From Candidatus Doudnabacteria bacterium Gr01-1014_77 (GTDB lineage Bacteria > Patescibacteriota > Doudnabacteria > UBA920 > VMFF01): DNA of 6,714 nt. Positions 5,217 through 6,714 of the stretch are shown here, piece by piece. Positions within the stretch are counted from its first letter, which is position 1, and every line of letters begins with the position of its first letter. A model generated the notes under the pieces. It did no database searches, was not told the origin of the DNA, and saw nothing but the letters and a program-made list of their open reading frames with translations. Made by a program: the position numbers and the translations under genes. The stretch lies in the NCBI GenBank assembly GCA_007375915.1, contig VMFF01000054.1, positions 1-6,714 of the forward strand, given 5' to 3'.

Positions 5217-5975
5217 CTATTTTAATTTTATTATACAATCTGCTATTAATTTAATCATTTCATCAAACTTTCCCTCTTCAGCATACCAGTGATTTGCACC
5301 ACTCACACTAATCAATTTACCCTGTTTTAAATGCTTTACTAGTTTTTCGCTTTGGGAAAATGGTACCTCTGTGTCCATATCGCCATGAACTACTAAGGTT
5401 GGCACCTCAATCTTCTCAGCTGCCTCATAAACATCATATTTCAGGTAATCCTCTACAAAGGAATAATTCAAAAGCAATCCACTGCTAGGATCAGCGTATG
5501 GATAACTCCTTACTCCTTTTTCTTTCCATTCCTGTAAACCTTGCTCTCCTAGCCTCTGTAAATCTACTTCGTGGTAATCAGATACCGGAGATTTTAAAAC
5601 CATACCATACAACTCTTTACTTTTAGATGCAGCTAAAATACTGGATAACCCACCGAAACTACTGCCTACCAAAACTATTCTTTTAAAACCCAAGGACTTA
5701 ACGTAATCAATTGCATGCAAGATATCATCTGTAGTCTCTGTAAGATCAGAATCTTCAAACTTACCTTCGCTCTCTCCATTACCATAAAAATCAAAACGAA
5801 AAACTGAAATATTCTTATCAGATAAAATGGGTTCCAAAGCCGTCCAGGATTTAGAGTTTTTACTTGAAGAATGGCCATGACAGAGAATAGCTATCATATC
5901 CTTTTCAGGGTCAGAGATAGTTAAAAGCCCACAGAGCTTGTCCCCTTTTGAGTTATTAAAAAATATCTTTTCCAT
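5217..5975 (-). CDS. Alpha/beta hydrolase, serine esterase/lipase-like
   Basis: A 252-residue cytoplasmic serine hydrolase of the alpha/beta fold, full family length and without a signal peptide. The oxyanion region is HGH (33-35), followed by FRFDFYGNGESEG (59-71), a typical strand/turn of this class. The nucleophile elbow is GSSFGG (104-109), with Ser106. The likely acid is Asp201 in HGDMDTEVP (197-205) and the base is His229 in GANHW. The lid and cap region is about 130-185. The family cleaves esters, amides or thioesters of small molecules or acylated peptides; the substrate cannot be read from the sequence. The ATG at 5975 has no Shine-Dalgarno. An extended -10 (TGTTATCAT) ends six bases upstream, so the mRNA should be leaderless. 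The gene lies directly downstream of the tmRNA terminator and converges on the GC-richer operon. Confidence 0.93.
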   Translation of the reverse strand: MEKIFFNNSKGDKLCGLLTISDPEKDMIAILCHGHSSSKNSKSWTALEPILSDKNISVFRFDFYGNGESEGKFEDSDLTETTDDILHAIDYVKSLGFKRIVLVGSSFGGLSSILAASKSKELYGMVLKSPVSDYHEVDLQRLGEQGLQEWKEKGVRSYPYADPSSGLLLNYSFVEDYLKYDVYEAAEKIEVPTLVVHGDMDTEVPFSQSEKLVKHLKQGKLISVSGANHWYAEEGKFDEMIKLIADCIIKLK

Positions 5976-5981
5976 AATTAA

Positions 5982-5990
5982 ATGATAACA
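5982..5990 (-). promoter_or_regulatory. Extended -10 promoter of the hydrolase gene
   Basis: Minus-strand TGT then TATCAT (five of six bases of TATAAT) forms a TGn extended -10. Six bases separate it from the ATG, so the predicted start is the A of ATG. The expected -35 position (6005-6010) lies in the terminator stem and reads ACCGCC, so there is no -35. Confidence 0.5.
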
Positions 5991-5991
5991 T

Positions 5992-6013
5992 AAAACCGCC
6001 GAAAGGCGGTTTT
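5992..6013 (-). terminator. Rho-independent terminator of the tmRNA
   Basis: AAAACCGCC pairs perfectly with GGCGGTTTT (9 bp) around a four-base loop, TTTC on the minus strand, about 11 bases after the tmRNA CCA end. The A/T part of the stem supplies the T run. It ends against the extended -10 of the hydrolase gene. Confidence 0.85.
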
Positions 6014-6024
6014 GAATACATATC

Positions 6025-6408
6025 TGGTGGAGATGGCGGGAGTTAAACCCGCGTCCAGAAAAGATTACTCTGACAATTATTCACAAGCTTAGCGCGCTTT
6101 AATTCCCTGAAGCAACAAACGCGCGAACTAACTACAGGGTTGGTTTAGAAGTTTTCTTTCAGATGCCTAAACCAAACATCTGAATATATTCCGCAAATGA
6201 AGTGCGTGATCTTTTGTCGCGGAAAAACAAAAGGCGCACGTTCTTACCTAAAGATTAAGCAAGAACAAGTGAAGGAAGCGCAAAAGCGTTCTTCACCTTA
6301 GCAATAAAATTGCCAATTATGATTGTGCTCAAGAATGTTACGAGGTTTTGAGCATACTCGGCTTGCATATTTTCAAAGGTCACTCCCCTGTCAAAATCCG
6401 GCATCCCC
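6025..6408 (-). ncRNA. ssrA: Transfer-messenger RNA (tmRNA), one-piece
   Basis: A 384-nt tmRNA, which with SmpB rescues ribosomes stalled on broken mRNAs and tags the nascent protein for proteolysis. The ends define it: 5' GGGGATG pairs with 3' CATCTCC over seven bases (one G-U pair), followed by discriminator A and an encoded CCA (6025-6027). The T arm GCGGG-TTTAACT-CCCGC is clear, and GGATTTTGACAGGG near the 5' end is the usual tmRNA start. Pseudoknot PK1 is visible: on the minus strand CGAG (6360-6357) pairs with CTCG (6344-6341), and TGCTCAA (6354-6348) with TTGAGCA (6332-6326), interleaved. Eleven bases later a tag frame opens. Its stop sits in the loop of a GTTCTT/AAGAAC hairpin (6261-6266 with 6240-6245), as in helix 5 of known tmRNAs. 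The two-piece form is excluded because both ends are on one continuous transcript. It has its own promoter and terminator. Confidence 0.97.
6255..6314 (-). other. tmRNA tag-peptide reading frame
   Basis: The resume codon is probably GGC (6312-6314), 11 bases after PK1, the same spacing as between PK1 and GCA in the E. coli tmRNA. Reading on gives the 19-residue tag GNFIAKVKNAFALPSLVLA and a TAA stop (6255-6257). A GCT four codons later would give a 15-residue tag, AKVKNAFALPSLVLA. The tag ends in LVLA rather than the common LAA. The frame is clear; the resume codon is inferred. Confidence 0.7.
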
Positions 6409-6415
6409 ATGACAG

Positions 6416-6431
6416 TGCTCTTTAAAGAGCA
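6416..6431. repeat. 16-bp palindrome between the tmRNA promoter and gene
   Basis: TGCTCTTTAAAGAGCA is a perfect palindrome lying downstream of the -10 and ending eight bases before the mature 5' end. It covers the predicted transcription start (about 6431). It may be an operator, a precursor hairpin that aids 5' processing by RNase P, or chance. Confidence 0.5.
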
Positions 6432-6437
6432 AACACT

Positions 6438-6466
6438 AGTATTACACAAATATGCCTTTTTTTCAA
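6438..6466 (-). promoter_or_regulatory. tmRNA promoter
   Basis: On the minus strand TTGAAA (6461-6466), a 17-base spacer and AATACT (6438-6443, four of six bases of TATAAT). The predicted start is near 6431, giving a precursor with a leader of about 23 bases before the GGGG end. Confidence 0.6.
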
Positions 6467-6481
6467 GACAGCATATAAAAG

Positions 6482-6509
6482 CCCCTAGATCCTATTACAG
6501 AGCTAGGGG
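6482..6509 (-). terminator. Rho-independent terminator of the 54-residue membrane-protein gene
   Basis: CCCCTAG and CTAGGGG (6482-6488 and 6503-6509) form a perfect 7-bp stem with a 14-base loop. On the minus strand CTTTTATAT follows. It lies between the small gene's stop (6538) and the tmRNA promoter. Confidence 0.75.
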
Positions 6510-6537
6510 GTGGTTAGCAATTTATTATATCATATGA

Positions 6538-6702
6538 TTACCCATGAAAGAAAATACCGAATAGTTTGTTAATAAGCATGGCAATATACATCCTAATAAA
6601 GCCCCAGATTCCCCCATGCTCGTAGCCATAAATCAAAGCCTCCCTGTAAAGCAGGCCCATGATTACTATTACTAATAGAACGAATAGAAAGGCGGATAAC
6701 AT
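6538..6702 (-). CDS. Small membrane protein (54 aa), hypothetical
   Basis: A short open frame starting MLSAFLFVLLVIVIMGLLYR and ending NKLFGIFFHG. Residues 2-18 are a clear membrane helix, followed by a polar stretch (YREALIYGYEHGG, 19-31) and a second hydrophobic, amphipathic part (32-52). It is probably a single- or two-span inner-membrane peptide. I cannot assign a function. Support for it being real: TATACT at 6709-6714 is six bases before the ATG, matching the leaderless arrangement of three other AT-rich genes here, and a good terminator follows about 30 bases after the stop. A caution is that the frame is open to the window edge, so the true start could lie further right and this could be the C-terminal end of a longer protein. 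Confidence 0.55.
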   Translation of the reverse strand: MLSAFLFVLLVIVIMGLLYREALIYGYEHGGIWGFIRMYIAMLINKLFGIFFHG

Positions 6703-6708
6703 AGTATT

Positions 6709-6714
6709 AGTATA
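6709..6714 (-). promoter_or_regulatory. Possible -10 of the 54-residue protein gene
   Basis: Minus-strand TATACT (five of six bases of TATAAT) sits exactly at the window edge, six bases before the ATG at 6702. Any -35 or extended TG would lie outside the window, so this rests on spacing alone. Confidence 0.35.

Noticed and set aside
5675..5878. 67-codon minus-strand frame inside the hydrolase gene
   Set aside because: Same strand, different frame, wholly inside a hydrolase with an intact catalytic triad; no ribosome site.
6025..6060. tmRNA 3' end as an attachment site for an integrated element
   Set aside because: tmRNA genes are common integration sites, but no second copy of the 3' end and no integrase is visible here, and the GC-richer operon is separated from the tmRNA by the ordinary hydrolase gene.
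6255..6449. 64-codon minus-strand frame ending in FALPSLVLA
   Set aside because: It is not a protein gene. The frame runs through the 5' half of the tmRNA, and only its last 19 codons are read, as the tag.

Overview
The window looks bacterial and probably comes from a small, AT-rich genome. My best guess is Patescibacteria (Candidate Phyla Radiation). The grounds are the tmRNA, the ECF sigma / DUF5667-like / DUF5666-like gene set, the very short intergenic spaces and the apparently leaderless genes. This is inference from gene types and style; no single marker settles it. TGA reads as a stop, so there is no sign of the TGA=Gly code used by some CPR lineages.

Layout from left to right: (1) the start of a truncated, GC-richer membrane protein gene on the minus strand, behind a strong promoter holding a perfect inverted repeat; (2) a small conserved-looking hypothetical gene; (3) a cold-shock protein; (4) a minus-strand operon with an ECF sigma factor followed by an overlapping membrane-anchored DUF5667-like protein, which is probably its anti-sigma factor; (5) a divergent plus-strand gene for a secreted protein with two DUF5666-like repeats, ended by a 16-bp terminator; (6) a plus-strand two-gene operon of clearly different base composition (32 of 60 bases are G/C at 3241-3300, against 20 of 60 at 2581-2640). 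It encodes a 362-residue protein I do not recognise and a kinase-fold protein that seems to lack most of its nucleotide-binding lobe; (7) an alpha/beta hydrolase on the minus strand; (8) the one-piece tmRNA (ssrA) on the minus strand with its own promoter and terminator; (9) a 54-residue membrane protein at the right edge.

Regions 4 and 5 form a plausible stress-signalling unit: the sigma factor, a membrane protein that could hold it inactive, and an exported protein that may be the target or the sensor input. Region 6 is the best candidate for something undescribed. It has its own promoter, an optimal ribosome binding site, a hairpin at the predicted 5' end of the mRNA and its own terminator, and it does not resemble its neighbours.

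Two gene-start styles are visible. Four AT-rich genes (starts at 663, 2288, 5975 and 6702) have a -10-like hexamer only 6-8 bases before ATG, as expected for leaderless mRNAs. The two GC-richer transcription units (starts at 200 and 3226) have full promoters, a hairpin with a 6-bp stem and 6-nt loop at the predicted mRNA 5' end, and AGGAGG-type ribosome binding sites. No stretch over 300 bases lacks a gene; the longest gaps are about 180 bases (3046-3225) and 127 bases (922-1048).
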